Origin: Ruminococcus gauvreauii
Lineage (GTDB): Bacteria > Bacillota > Clostridia > Lachnospirales > Lachnospiraceae
Length of the DNA stretch: 64,000 nucleotides
Direction: 5' to 3'
Assembly (NCBI RefSeq): GCF_025151995.1
Contig: NZ_CP102290.1
Coordinates: 2,046,001-2,110,000, forward strand
Part shown: piece by piece, positions 1 to 8,489 of the stretch
Position numbering within the stretch: the stretch's first letter is position 1
Layout: every line of letters begins with the position of its first letter
Translations under genes and position numbers: made by a program
Notes under the pieces: generated by a model
What the model was told of the DNA's origin: nothing
Database searches by the model: none
Seen by the model: only the letters and a program-made list of their open reading frames with translations

Positions 1-446
1 ACGTGGAATATGAGGACAGGCATAAGAAGGGTGATATCTTAAGCCTCTTCTTTGAAGAATTTGCAGAAGAACACCTGGTTCAGCCGACATTTGTCATGGA
101 TCACCCGATCGAGATCTCCCCGCTCACCAAGAAAAAACCGGAGAATCCGGAATACGTGGAGCGTTTCGAATTCTTTATGAACGGCTGGGAGATGGCGAAC
201 GCCTATTCCGAGCTTAATGATCCGATCGACCAGAAGGAACGTTTCAAAGCACAGGAAGAGCTTCTGGCACAGGGCGATGAGGAAGCCAACACGACAGATG
301 AAGACTTCCTGAATGCACTGATGGTCGGAATGCCTCCGACCGGCGGTATCGGCTTCGGTATCGACCGTATGGTAATGCTGCTGACGGACTCAGCAGCGAT
401 CAGGGATGTTTTGCTGTTTCCGACAATGAAGCCCATCGACAAATAA
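1..446 (+). CDS. lysS: Lysyl-tRNA synthetase, C-terminal part (5' end outside window)
   Basis: Class II lysyl-tRNA synthetase, which charges tRNA-Lys in the cytoplasm. The reading frame is open from the first complete codon at base 3, so the gene begins upstream. The visible 147 residues carry the class II motif 3 region GGIGFGIDRMVML followed by LLFPTMKP, typical of bacterial LysRS close to its C-terminus, and the protein ends a few residues later at PIDK. Mobile-element genes start directly downstream, so the 3' end of lysS may be the integration target; this is inferred from position only. Product identity is secure. Confidence 0.95.
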   Translation, partial: VEYEDRHKKGDILSLFFEEFAEEHLVQPTFVMDHPIEISPLTKKKPENPEYVERFEFFMNGWEMANAYSELNDPIDQKERFKAQEELLAQGDEEANTTDEDFLNALMVGMPPTGGIGFGIDRMVMLLTDSAAIRDVLLFPTMKPIDK

Positions 447-486
447 ACCCAGTAAAATCAAGGGTTTCCGGCTCATTAAATCCGAG

Positions 487-525
487 TTGACAACAAATTG
501 ACAACGATTTTTCGTATCAATACGA
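487..525. repeat. Direct repeat TTGACAAC x2 and a short dyad at the lysS/ICE junction
   Basis: TTGACAAC occurs at 487-494 and again at 498-505, a spacing of 11 bases (one helical turn). It is followed by the dyad TCGTAT-CA-ATACGA at 512-525. The cluster lies between the lysS stop and the first mobile-element gene, where arm-type binding sites of a recombinase or its accessory factor are often found. That role is inferred; a tandem promoter element is an alternative. Confidence 0.4.
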
Positions 526-584
526 AGAATTACGACGCAGAATGAATAGTTGACGGCTGAAACGCAATACAGCACGTATCGTTG

Positions 585-629
585 AGAGAACACTTTTTGA
601 AAGAAATTTCAAAGGTGTTCTCTTTTTTT
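585..629 (+). terminator. Intrinsic terminator after lysS
   Basis: Arms AGAGAACAC (585-593) and GTGTTCTCT (615-623) with an inner TTTGAAA/TTTCAAA stem form a strong hairpin, followed at once by a run of T. It would end lysS readthrough before the element genes. Confidence 0.85.
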
Positions 630-680
630 CGTTTGGTGCAACTCTCTGTCGAGCAACAAATCGGATGGAGGATTTAATTT

Positions 681-953
681 ATGATTAATGACAGGACGAA
701 AGCCTATTATGATTTGAAAAAACGAAATGATGTGCGAGAAAGTGCAAAGAGGCTGCGCAGGCAGTTCCTCCGGTATAAGGATGCAGAAATCGTTTATAGT
801 ATTACGCACAAGAAGCTGTTGGAACTCGCTGGTAAAGCAGGAGCTATATATCGAATGGATGGAACCGTTCTGATTAACCGGGATATTTTCGATGAATATC
901 TGGAACAGTTTCATGAACCGAGTACCTTGGCTTCACAGGAGGATAAAGAATGA
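681..953 (+). CDS. Small DUF6462-type mobile-element protein
   Basis: 90 residues, basic N-terminus. The central part (about residues 30-75: RYKDAEIVYSI, KLLELAGKAGAIYR, VLINRDIFDEYLEQF) resembles the DUF6462 family of small excisionase-like proteins common at the start of Clostridia ICEs, from memory of family members. ATG at 681 follows ATGGAGGA. The stop overlaps the ATG of the next gene (ATGA), so the two are translationally coupled and share the same pattern of residues. A DNA-binding or recombination-directionality role is plausible but not shown. Confidence 0.65.
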   Translation: MINDRTKAYYDLKKRNDVRESAKRLRRQFLRYKDAEIVYSITHKKLLELAGKAGAIYRMDGTVLINRDIFDEYLEQFHEPSTLASQEDKE

Positions 954-1435
954 GTGGGAATCTATGGATGTTTTCGGATATGCTGGACGATGAGGATGCG
1001 AAGATGATGCAGCATGAATTCGTCACCTATTATGAGGGCGCTGATTATTACGGACTGGGTCTGAAAGTCTTTACAAGGTTGGCCCATGAAGCAGGTGCGG
1101 TGTATAAGATTGGAAAGCGGGTTTTAATACGGCGAGATATTTTTGAAGAGTATCTCAGAATATTGCGACGCAAAGAGGATACATCCGAGATGGATGAAAA
1201 CATGAAAAGTGAGGATAATGATATGAGACAAGGAGCATTAACATTAGATGCCCAGACTGGGCGAATGGATATCCGATTTGATCTGGAGAATTATTACGGG
1301 GGGCTTCAATGTGGGGAGAGGCTGGATATTCTGATCAATGGAGAATGGGTACCAACCAGAATTGAAATGGGAGATGGCTGGTATCTGTCTGGAATCAAGA
1401 CGGACAACCTTGAAGGTCTGATTGTAAGAATTTAA
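950..1435 (+). CDS. DUF6462-like plus DUF5348-like two-part protein
   Basis: 161 residues. The N-terminal half (about 20-75) repeats the pattern of the previous protein (GLKVFTRLAHEAGAVYK, VLIRRDIFEEYL). The C-terminal half (about 95-161: GRMDIRFDLENYYGGLQCG, ILINGEWVPTRIEM, GWYL) matches my memory of the DUF5348 family, which is usually a separate small ICE protein. This looks like a paralogue fused to a second domain. ATG at 950 follows GGAGG. It is the second gene of a coupled pair at the element's left end. Function unknown. Confidence 0.6.
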   Translation: MSGNLWMFSDMLDDEDAKMMQHEFVTYYEGADYYGLGLKVFTRLAHEAGAVYKIGKRVLIRRDIFEEYLRILRRKEDTSEMDENMKSEDNDMRQGALTLDAQTGRMDIRFDLENYYGGLQCGERLDILINGEWVPTRIEMGDGWYLSGIKTDNLEGLIVRI

Positions 1436-1517
1436 TAGCAACTTATCGCCGGGCGGTTTCTTATTTTAGGGAGCCGCCCTATTTTTATGCCCATTTTTAA
1501 GGAAGGAGGGTACCTGA

Positions 1518-2588
1518 GTGAAATGTCTGAGGAAATACCAGTGGGTAAAGCTGCCCAGAAATCGTCTGCCTGAGGGCAAGGGAGTCATGGGTGCATGGGC
1601 GCGTTTAGCGTCCCGTGCGGCATTCCGCAAGGGACAAGCCCTCTACTGTGGGCATATCAACGCTGTAAGCCCCGGAATGTGGTCAGGAGGTGTCGTAGGG
1701 TTAAAGAGCATCCTCGGCCTAAAAAGCCGTCAGAAGGCTCTGGAAGTGCTTCAGACGATGGCTGACTTAGGTTATGTGCAGTATACGCTTGACTCTAAAA
1801 CGAAAAAGCTGACATATCAAATTACAGATTGGGTAGTGAAATGTTCCGGAAAGGAATGTATGCAGGGTGCTGTTTATGCCACAGAAGGCTATGGTTTTCT
1901 ATGCCTTCCGCGTAATATTACAGAACATCTTGCGGAGAAGCGATATATCTTTGAGGAATCGGACGCATGGATGGATCTCTGGTGCCATTCCGTATGGGAA
2001 GATCCGAACAATGCGTTTTCTTTTATGGCTCCGACCGTTCAGTATGGGAAATACGGGGCTTTACTGACATTGGAAACCTTGGGACAGCGCTGGGGCTGGG
2101 AAAAGACAAAGGTATGGAGATTCATGAAAAAGCATGGGGATGTCTTTGCTCTATACCGTCTTCCTGGTTCTTATGGCTGTCTCATTTTTAATAAACTGTA
2201 TCCGACAGGATCAGAGGTTTCGATTCCAAACCAGGAGAAGATTCAACGTATTCTTTATGAAATACGCATGTGTGGTGCAAATACGCATAAGACAGGTTCA
2301 GACCATGAGCATATGAACAAGCTCATTACATGGTATAGCCGCAGACTGGCCCAGAGCAGCACTCCGGAGACGGCCATGCAGCCTGAAAACCGCGTTGCAC
2401 TTTCGGCCCCTATAATACGCGCGTATCTTTCTCCGTGTAGGAATTGTAAGAATTGTGGATATGACTGCCAAGATAAAGGTTATATAACACAGGCAGTGAT
2501 TGAAACGAGTAAAATCCGCGGGCCATGTGAGCCGGTGGATATCACAAAAATAGCAAAGGAGTATTTTACATATGAGCAAGCAGGATGA
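1518..2588 (+). CDS. Replication-initiator-like or regulatory protein of unknown family
   Basis: 356 residues, GTG start at 1518 chosen because GGAAGGAGGG lies 8 bases upstream. The N-terminal 120 residues (ALEVLQTMADLGYVQYTLD) look like a winged-helix fold of the kind in plasmid/phage replication initiators. The middle is rich in Trp. Near the C-terminus a CRNCKNCGYDCQDKG segment offers four closely spaced Cys, a likely metal knob. It overlaps the next gene by 17 bases, so the two are probably co-translated. I do not recognise the family with certainty. Confidence 0.5.
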   Translation: MKCLRKYQWVKLPRNRLPEGKGVMGAWARLASRAAFRKGQALYCGHINAVSPGMWSGGVVGLKSILGLKSRQKALEVLQTMADLGYVQYTLDSKTKKLTYQITDWVVKCSGKECMQGAVYATEGYGFLCLPRNITEHLAEKRYIFEESDAWMDLWCHSVWEDPNNAFSFMAPTVQYGKYGALLTLETLGQRWGWEKTKVWRFMKKHGDVFALYRLPGSYGCLIFNKLYPTGSEVSIPNQEKIQRILYEIRMCGANTHKTGSDHEHMNKLITWYSRRLAQSSTPETAMQPENRVALSAPIIRAYLSPCRNCKNCGYDCQDKGYITQAVIETSKIRGPCEPVDITKIAKEYFTYEQAG

Positions 2589-3204
2589 AAAAAAGCTGTA
2601 TGAACAGCAGGAAAACAGGATATTGGCGCAGTCAGACGCATTTATTTCCCTTCTTACAAAGCGAGGGATTCTTGGTGATCAAAAAATTGATGATGAGAAG
2701 GTGCGTGCTGCCCAGAAGGAGAAAAAGCGGAATGCTTATCACAATACCCAGATGCTCCTCAAAAATTACAGGAAAATGGTCTGGGTGTTCAGCTGTTACC
2801 CGGAGGAGATTTTGCAGGAACTGGAGGCTCCGTTTGAGAATTTTGACCGAATGGTGGACAGGCTGGATCTGGAGATGGCCATTGGGAACAAAAGGATGGA
2901 GAGCCGTCTGGAAGCTGCGGCAAGATCGAGATTGCTGCTGGATCGGTTTAACGAGGCAATGGCGGTTCTCCGTAAGGAACCGACACGGGGTGAGAAGCTG
3001 TATCAGCTGATCTATACAGCCTATCTGGCGCCGGAAAAGCTGAAGCTGGAGGAGATACTGTTCCGGCTGGATTTATCACAGAGGCATTACTACAGGCTTC
3101 GTGAGCAGGCAATCTCAATTCTTTCCATTCGTCTGTGGTCAGCGCCCAGCGAGGATGTGGATGTATGGCTGGAGCTGCTGACGCTTTTTGAACATTTGGA
3201 ATGA
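2572..3204 (+). CDS. Helical protein with C-terminal sigma/ArpU-like HTH
   Basis: 210 residues, ATG at 2572 after AAAGGAG. Strongly charged and helical. The last 60 residues (LEEILFRLDLSQRHYYRLREQAISILSIRL) resemble the helix-turn-helix of ArpU/RinA-type late regulators or the sigma-70 region 4 fold. It follows the winged-helix protein with overlap and ends just before the strong promoter at 3253 that starts the transfer operon. An activator role for that promoter is possible; this is inference from position. Confidence 0.45.
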   Translation: MSKQDEKKLYEQQENRILAQSDAFISLLTKRGILGDQKIDDEKVRAAQKEKKRNAYHNTQMLLKNYRKMVWVFSCYPEEILQELEAPFENFDRMVDRLDLEMAIGNKRMESRLEAAARSRLLLDRFNEAMAVLRKEPTRGEKLYQLIYTAYLAPEKLKLEEILFRLDLSQRHYYRLREQAISILSIRLWSAPSEDVDVWLELLTLFEHLE

Positions 3205-3252
3205 CAATTTCGGGGTAAACAAAATGGCATAAAAATGGCATATGTTCCGCCG

Positions 3253-3281
3253 ATGACAGGGGAATAAAGCCGTGCTATACT
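3253..3281 (+). promoter_or_regulatory. Promoter of the transfer operon leader
   Basis: -35 ATGACA (3253-3258), 17-base spacer, extended -10 TGC-TATACT (TATACT at 3276-3281). Near-consensus housekeeping promoter; transcription would begin about 3288. Confidence 0.8.
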
Positions 3282-3287
3282 TGTATC

Positions 3288-3361
3288 ATCCCAAACTGGG
3301 AGTGGGCAGACAAAGATGCCGTTTCTGAAGCTGAAAGCGCTTTTAGAAGCGGCATTTTTTA
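3288..3361 (+). ncRNA. Short leader RNA or attenuator of the transfer operon
   Basis: The promoter at 3253 would yield a transcript of about 70 nt that contains a small hairpin TCCCA-AAC-TGGGA and ends at the terminator at 3316-3360. The transfer genes start only 33 bases further on. It can be read either as a small RNA or as an attenuation leader that must be antiterminated to express the conjugation genes. No protein coding is visible. Confidence 0.5.
3316..3360 (+). terminator. Intrinsic terminator ahead of the transfer genes
   Basis: ATGCCGTTTCT pairs with AGAAGCGGCAT (one G-T pair), with an inner AAAGCGCTTT dyad, followed by TTTTTT. It lies between promoter and first transfer gene. Confidence 0.85.
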
Positions 3362-3392
3362 TTGCCTAAAATCAAAGAAGGAGGTACTCGGC

Positions 3393-3752
3393 ATGGTTAA
3401 ACAAATCAAAAGAGGCGGAGGGCGCATGAAGACAGCCTACTGGTCGCTGGTTGGCATGGCATCTGCAATGCTGATCTCGCTGCAGCCTGTCATGGCGGAC
3501 ACAATCTGGAACCGATTTTCGACGATCATGAAGGATGTATACGGCCAGCTGGTGGGTATCAGCACCATTGTGGCGGTAACAGCAGCGGCCATTGCGCTGA
3601 TTGTCAGGATGATTTCCAGAAACCAGCGCGCAGTCGATGAGGCAACGAGCTGGCTCAAACGAATTGTAGTGACGTGGATTGTCCTCAATTCTCTGGGGTT
3701 CGTTGTTGCCTATCTGCAGCCTCTCATTGCTGGCGGCAACTACACAGGTTAA
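3393..3752 (+). CDS. VirB2/TrbC-like small membrane pilin
   Basis: 119 residues. ATG at 3393 follows AAGGAGG; an in-frame ATG at 3426 also exists. Residues about 12-35 form a signal or first membrane helix (LVGMASAMLISLQPVMA). A second helix follows at about 50-72 (GISTIVAVTAAAIALIV) and a third at about 90-110. This size and topology fit the pilin-like VirB2/TrbC subunit of Gram-positive conjugation channels, and it is the first gene of the T4SS block. The exact family name is uncertain. Confidence 0.6.
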   Translation: MVKQIKRGGGRMKTAYWSLVGMASAMLISLQPVMADTIWNRFSTIMKDVYGQLVGISTIVAVTAAAIALIVRMISRNQRAVDEATSWLKRIVVTWIVLNSLGFVVAYLQPLIAGGNYTG

Positions 3753-3789
3753 CCAGAAAAGAAAAAGCAGATGGAGGAGGTGATAATAG

Positions 3790-5880
3790 ATGCTTGATTG
3801 GATTTTTGAAGGAATCGTAACGTGGATCAGCAGCATTGTCTCGCAGATGATGGATGCGGTGTCCGGTTTGTTCCTTCAGGCACTGGGGACAGATATGACA
3901 GCAATGGAAGAATATTTCCCTTTTGTATCTAAGGCATTTACGGTCATGCAGTACACGGCATGGGCAATTCTGTTCCTTGTAACGGTATGGCAGCTTTTTC
4001 GTGTTTTTGGAGGGCCAATCACGGAGGCAGAAAATCCGTGGGTGCTTTTGGCAAGAGGTTCGATTTTTGCCTTACTGATTGGCTATGCAAAGCCGATTTT
4101 TATGATTGTGCTGGATATCGCCCGAGCGCCATATACGGCTTTGATGGAGATTACCATGTCGGCAGAGGATTTTACCTTTGTGGGTGTGGAACAGGCGCTG
4201 TCCAATGGTTTGACAACGATTGTAGCCATTGTATCGGTGGTAGGGCTGCTTCTCCTCATCATTCTGGAGATTGCCCTTGGATGGAATTATTTTCGGCTGT
4301 TGCTGGAAACCGTTGAACGCTATATTGTGGTTGGCGTACTCTGCTACACTTCCCCTCTGGCTTTTTCTATGGGTGCTTCCAAGACAACAGTGCCGGTTTT
4401 CAAGAGCTGGTGCCGTATGGTGGGATCACAGCTTTTGCTGCTGGTGATGAATGTATGGTTCCTCAGGGGCTTTAACAGCTCTATGGGGCAGTATATCGGA
4501 AATGGCGGTGCGCTTTCCACAGGTCAGGGCAGTATTTTTCTCTGGCTGTTCTGTGCGCTGGCATTTTTGAAGACGGCACAGAAGTTTGACAGTTACCTGG
4601 CGGCCATGGGGCTGAATGTGGCCCAGACCGGTTCCAGCATGGGTATGGAGCTTTTGATGGCAGCGCGGGTGATCAGCGGTGTTGGAGGTGGTGTGAAAAA
4701 CGCTGGCAGTGTGTTCCATAGCGCAAGCACTGCAACTGGAACGGGTGCAGCCGCAAGCGGATTTGCTTCCGGGTTCGCATCACGCTTTAAGCCAAATTCC
4801 TTTGTCCGTGACGCAGTTGTAGATGGCGGAAGCCGTATGGGTGCCGGTGGCAGCATCGGTTTTGTCGGTCGTGCCTTTGGCGGCATAGCGGCACGTAATG
4901 GCGCTACTCTTACAGGAGACTCCATTTCTTCTGTAGCTTCAAGAAATCCCGGTGTTTCCGGGACAATTGCCGGGGAGATAGCAGACCGCAGCCTTGCGGG
5001 CTATATGCCTCAGTTGCAGGGCCAGCAGTTGAAAGACACCCAGATTACAGGTGGTCAGATCAGTACAACTTCAATTGGTGCAGATGGAAAGAGCACAGCG
5101 CTTGAAATGTATAACACATCACAGTTTGAGAAACCAGATGCACCACATTCCGTGGTTACAGCTTCCGATGGAAGCCAGTGGTACCAGATGGCAAGCGGAG
5201 CCGGGGCAGGTGCATTTTATGATGCGCCGGCATTTATGGGAAGCCCGTCAGAAGCGGCACAGGTTGCAGCGGCTTTTCCCGATGCTTCCGAGGGAACAAC
5301 CCTCAGGACGGTTGGCGATGGCGTGATCGAGGCAAGCTCCGATTCTGGCAATACCATGTGGTACAACAGTGCCTACTATGATGAGCCGGATGCACCGCAT
5401 ACGATTATGCAGTCGGCAAACGGTGTAGACTGGTATGCTATGCAGCAGCACGCTGAAGCGCCTGCATTTGAGCAGGGCGAGGCAGCTTTTGCCTATAACC
5501 AGGCGCAGTTCCAGCAGTTTATGCCGGGATATGAACAGCAGGTATCCTCTGTGGATGGATCCGGGCGTAAGGATGGCCATTTTGAGGTCCGCCATGAAAA
5601 TGGATCCGGAACCATGTTCTACGATACATCCCAGTATGCGGCTCCCCGTGGGGATTATCAGGTGTTTGAAGATGCCCGTGGAGGCCAGTGGTATGCGATT
5701 CGCGGCGAAGCCGCCGTGGAACGCAAGCCGGTGTACCAGGATGGCAAGCCGGTTTATGACGGTGACAGTGTACGGACAGTCTCTGTGGAAACTGTTCGGT
5801 ATAAGAATACGCCATCACGCTTTGGAGAGCCAAAACCCCGCAATCATGGGGAAATTAAGCCGCCGAGGCGGAAACGGTAA
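3790..5880 (+). CDS. VirB6/TrbL-like conjugation channel protein
   Basis: 696 residues, ATG at 3790 after GGAGGAGGTG. The N-terminal 300 residues hold about six membrane segments (e.g. AWAILFLVTVWQLF, VGLLLLIILEIALGW, LLLLVMNVWFL), as in VirB6/TrbL inner-membrane channel subunits. From about 310 a Gly/Ala/Ser-rich stretch leads to a soluble tail. The tail contains three imperfect copies of a repeat (about residues 440, 523 and 608), each with Y(N/D)-aromatic-P...QWY(A/Q)-type ends. The tail is highly polar and unlike the transporter part; it may be exposed and variable. Confidence 0.75.
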   Translation: MLDWIFEGIVTWISSIVSQMMDAVSGLFLQALGTDMTAMEEYFPFVSKAFTVMQYTAWAILFLVTVWQLFRVFGGPITEAENPWVLLARGSIFALLIGYAKPIFMIVLDIARAPYTALMEITMSAEDFTFVGVEQALSNGLTTIVAIVSVVGLLLLIILEIALGWNYFRLLLETVERYIVVGVLCYTSPLAFSMGASKTTVPVFKSWCRMVGSQLLLLVMNVWFLRGFNSSMGQYIGNGGALSTGQGSIFLWLFCALAFLKTAQKFDSYLAAMGLNVAQTGSSMGMELLMAARVISGVGGGVKNAGSVFHSASTATGTGAAASGFASGFASRFKPNSFVRDAVVDGGSRMGAGGSIGFVGRAFGGIAARNGATLTGDSISSVASRNPGVSGTIAGEIADRSLAGYMPQLQGQQLKDTQITGGQISTTSIGADGKSTALEMYNTSQFEKPDAPHSVVTASDGSQWYQMASGAGAGAFYDAPAFMGSPSEAAQVAAAFPDASEGTTLRTVGDGVIEASSDSGNTMWYNSAYYDEPDAPHTIMQSANGVDWYAMQQHAEAPAFEQGEAAFAYNQAQFQQFMPGYEQQVSSVDGSGRKDGHFEVRHENGSGTMFYDTSQYAAPRGDYQVFEDARGGQWYAIRGEAAVERKPVYQDGKPVYDGDSVRTVSVETVRYKNTPSRFGEPKPRNHGEIKPPRRKR

Positions 5881-6032
5881 TACAATAGAATCCACGCTCT
5901 GCGAGGAATCTATTGTCATGAATAAGTGCAGGCAGCCGAATCAGGGAAAAATGCTGGTTCGGCTACTTTGCATATTTCATGTTGAAATAACACTGCTTTT
6001 TTACAGCAGTTTGATATAAGGAGGTGGACCCA

Positions 6033-8060
6033 ATGGCTGAGCCGGAAAAACAGCAAATCGGTGATGGCTCTGATAATTATGGACAGGCAGCCGGGCAAAT
6101 GGCAAAAGCAGCAAAGCAGGCAGGTCAGGAAGCAGCAAAGCAGACGGCAGCAAAAGGTGCGGAGGCTACGGCTAATGCGGCCGCTGCCACTGTAAAGGCC
6201 AGTGTGGAAGGCGGAAAGGCCGCCGCAGAAATCGCAGCCGGAACCGCTGCGGGCGGCCCTTGGGGCGCTATCCTGTCTGCAGCATGGGCAATGCGCCATA
6301 CTCTTTTCAAGATACTGGTATGTATCTGTCTGTTTCTGTTATTCCTGATTACCATGATTGTTTCCCTGCCGACAATTATATCAAATAGTATTTTCGGACT
6401 GGATGGTACAAAACCGGCAGAAGGAGCAACCCTGATGTCTGCTTATACGGAGATGTCAGGCGCTGTTTCCGATGTGGTAGATGAAGGATATAACCAATCG
6501 CTTGCTTATGTGGATCAACTGATTGCAGACGGTGGGTATGACTATGACCTTTCCATGGATGCACTAGTCAACTATGCGCAGAGTTCTGCCGGGTATGATG
6601 TCTGTTACATACTGGCAGCCTATTCAGCCTCCATGCAGCAGCAAAATACGGGCAAAGACGATATGGTATCAAAGTTACGGGGCTGTGCTGGGGATATGTT
6701 TCCCGTCACATCAGAAGAAAAGCAAAAAGAGATTATCATTCCTGTTTCCTATTATACATATAAGCCGATAACGCTTACCGTAGTTACAAATAAGGTGCAG
6801 ACCGGGACGATTAATGGTACGCCCCAATATCGGTATGAGACAGCATCCAAAACCTACTATCTTCCGGATGAGGCGCATAGCAGCGATACTGCTGTCACGG
6901 TGGATGCCTATAAAGAGGTAGCGGTGGATATTCCTGTTTATTCCGGTGGGAAGATTACGGGAACAACGACGGCAAGTTATTATGTGGCAAATGGGCAGGA
7001 AACTCTGACTCCAGGAACTGAGATCATCAAATATCTGGAGTGTACCATTCATCCGTTTGACAATGCAGTGATTGCCAAGGCGTTTGGTATTGATCTGAAT
7101 GCAAAGTATGACCAGTTCAACCTCACTTATGGCGAGGTAATACAGAACATGGCGAATGCGTTAAAACGGACGCTATATGGCTCTGTGGGCAGTGGACAGG
7201 CAGTTCCCCTGACGGATGCCGAGCTGATCGCCTTTGTGAATCGGCAGAATTGTAATGCAACAAGAAAGCATATTCTGAGCACTGCCCTGTCACTTGTGGG
7301 CAAGGTTCCCTATTTTTGGGGTGGTAAATCAGCGCCCGGCTGGAATGATGAATGGAATACGCCAAAGCTGGTAACAGCTGCAGGATCTTCTACGACAGGA
7401 ACAATACGCCCATACGGGCTTGACTGTTCAGGCTTCAGCACATGGGTATTTAATACTGCTGTGGGTGTAGATATTGGCGCTGGAACTTCCGGACAGTACC
7501 CAAATAGCGTTGCAGTATCAGCAAGTGAGTTACTTCCTGGTGATTTGGGCTTTTTGGCAGAATCCGATGGAAGCGGATGGAACCATGTGCTGATTTTTGC
7601 GGGGTATGGCGAAAACGGAGAACGAATGTGGGTGCATTCTTCTGGCGGGCAGGGTGTAATCTTAAATTCGCCCAGCTATGAAGCATCACTATCGTTGCGG
7701 CGTCCCAAAAATGTGGATTTTAATGCACCGGTGCCAGGGGATACGTTGGGAACACCCATTTCTACTTTAGAAGTGGATGTTACTCATTACTGTGCATGTG
7801 CAAAATGCTGCGGCAGCAATGCAGATGGAATCACTGCCAGCGGTAAACAGGCGGCCCGCGGCATGGTGGCAATGTCAAGCCATTATCCGTTTGGCACACA
7901 GATCATGATAAACGGGACCATGTATACCGTAGAAGACCGCGGTGGTTCGGGTATTGAGAATGACATCCACCGTGTGGATATTTTTGTGCCAGACCATAAC
8001 GAAGCACTGCGTTTGGGCAGATACAAGACAACAGCTACGATTTACAGAATAGGCAGGTGA
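6033..8060 (+). CDS. Membrane-anchored NlpC/P60 + 3D peptidoglycan hydrolase of the T4SS
   Basis: 675 residues. ATG at 6033 is chosen because AAGGAGG sits 8-9 bases upstream; a GTG at 6024 lies inside that ribosome binding site. An Ala-rich amphipathic N-terminus precedes one membrane helix (about 90-115). The NlpC/P60 domain follows with Cys465 in DCSGF and His518 in WNHVLIF, and ends in a 3D domain (YCACAKCCG, TVEDRGG, VDIFVPDHNEAL). This is the VirB1/CwlT-like role: local cell-wall cleavage for the conjugation channel. Architecture matches the mobile-element wall hydrolases of Clostridia ICEs. Confidence 0.85.
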   Translation: MAEPEKQQIGDGSDNYGQAAGQMAKAAKQAGQEAAKQTAAKGAEATANAAAATVKASVEGGKAAAEIAAGTAAGGPWGAILSAAWAMRHTLFKILVCICLFLLFLITMIVSLPTIISNSIFGLDGTKPAEGATLMSAYTEMSGAVSDVVDEGYNQSLAYVDQLIADGGYDYDLSMDALVNYAQSSAGYDVCYILAAYSASMQQQNTGKDDMVSKLRGCAGDMFPVTSEEKQKEIIIPVSYYTYKPITLTVVTNKVQTGTINGTPQYRYETASKTYYLPDEAHSSDTAVTVDAYKEVAVDIPVYSGGKITGTTTASYYVANGQETLTPGTEIIKYLECTIHPFDNAVIAKAFGIDLNAKYDQFNLTYGEVIQNMANALKRTLYGSVGSGQAVPLTDAELIAFVNRQNCNATRKHILSTALSLVGKVPYFWGGKSAPGWNDEWNTPKLVTAAGSSTTGTIRPYGLDCSGFSTWVFNTAVGVDIGAGTSGQYPNSVAVSASELLPGDLGFLAESDGSGWNHVLIFAGYGENGERMWVHSSGGQGVILNSPSYEASLSLRRPKNVDFNAPVPGDTLGTPISTLEVDVTHYCACAKCCGSNADGITASGKQAARGMVAMSSHYPFGTQIMINGTMYTVEDRGGSGIENDIHRVDIFVPDHNEALRLGRYKTTATIYRIGR

Positions 8061-8066
8061 GAAATT

Positions 8067-8489
8067 TTGGATGAGAAGGAGTACAGCAATATTTATGCCA
8101 TACCGGCGAACTACACAGATTCCGGTAAGATTTTGGGCGGAATGCTGGAGCCAAGGAATGCAGTAGAGACAGGGATATTATTGATCGTTTTGGGGTATCC
8201 GGAATTGATGTTGATACCCATGTCCGGAACGATCCGCATCGTCGTTATGACGCTGACGCTTTTACCGCTTGCTGTTGTTTCCATGATGGGTATTGACGGC
8301 GATTCGCTGTTTCAGTATATAGGACACATCATACGGTATTTTGCAAGCAGGAGAAAATTACATTACAGAAGGGTGGGATATAGATATGACCCAAAGCAGC
8401 TCCGAAAAAAGAAAAAAGGCAGCTCGGCAAAGAAAAAGGGCAAAAAAACCGGAAAAGCTGGAGTTCGTTCAGGACTTCATTCCGATTAA
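8067..8489 (+). CDS. VirB3/PrgI-like small membrane protein
   Basis: 140 residues. TTG start at 8067 is used because AGGTGAG lies about 8 bases upstream and the next in-frame ATG is far inside. Two adjacent membrane segments (about 35-75: AVETGILLIVLGYPELMLIPM, IVVMTLTLLPLAVVSMM) are followed by a very basic Lys-rich tail. Placement directly before VirB4, overlapping it by 104 bases, is typical for PrgI/VirB3-type proteins that anchor the ATPase. Confidence 0.6.
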   Translation: MDEKEYSNIYAIPANYTDSGKILGGMLEPRNAVETGILLIVLGYPELMLIPMSGTIRIVVMTLTLLPLAVVSMMGIDGDSLFQYIGHIIRYFASRRKLHYRRVGYRYDPKQLRKKKKGSSAKKKGKKTGKAGVRSGLHSD

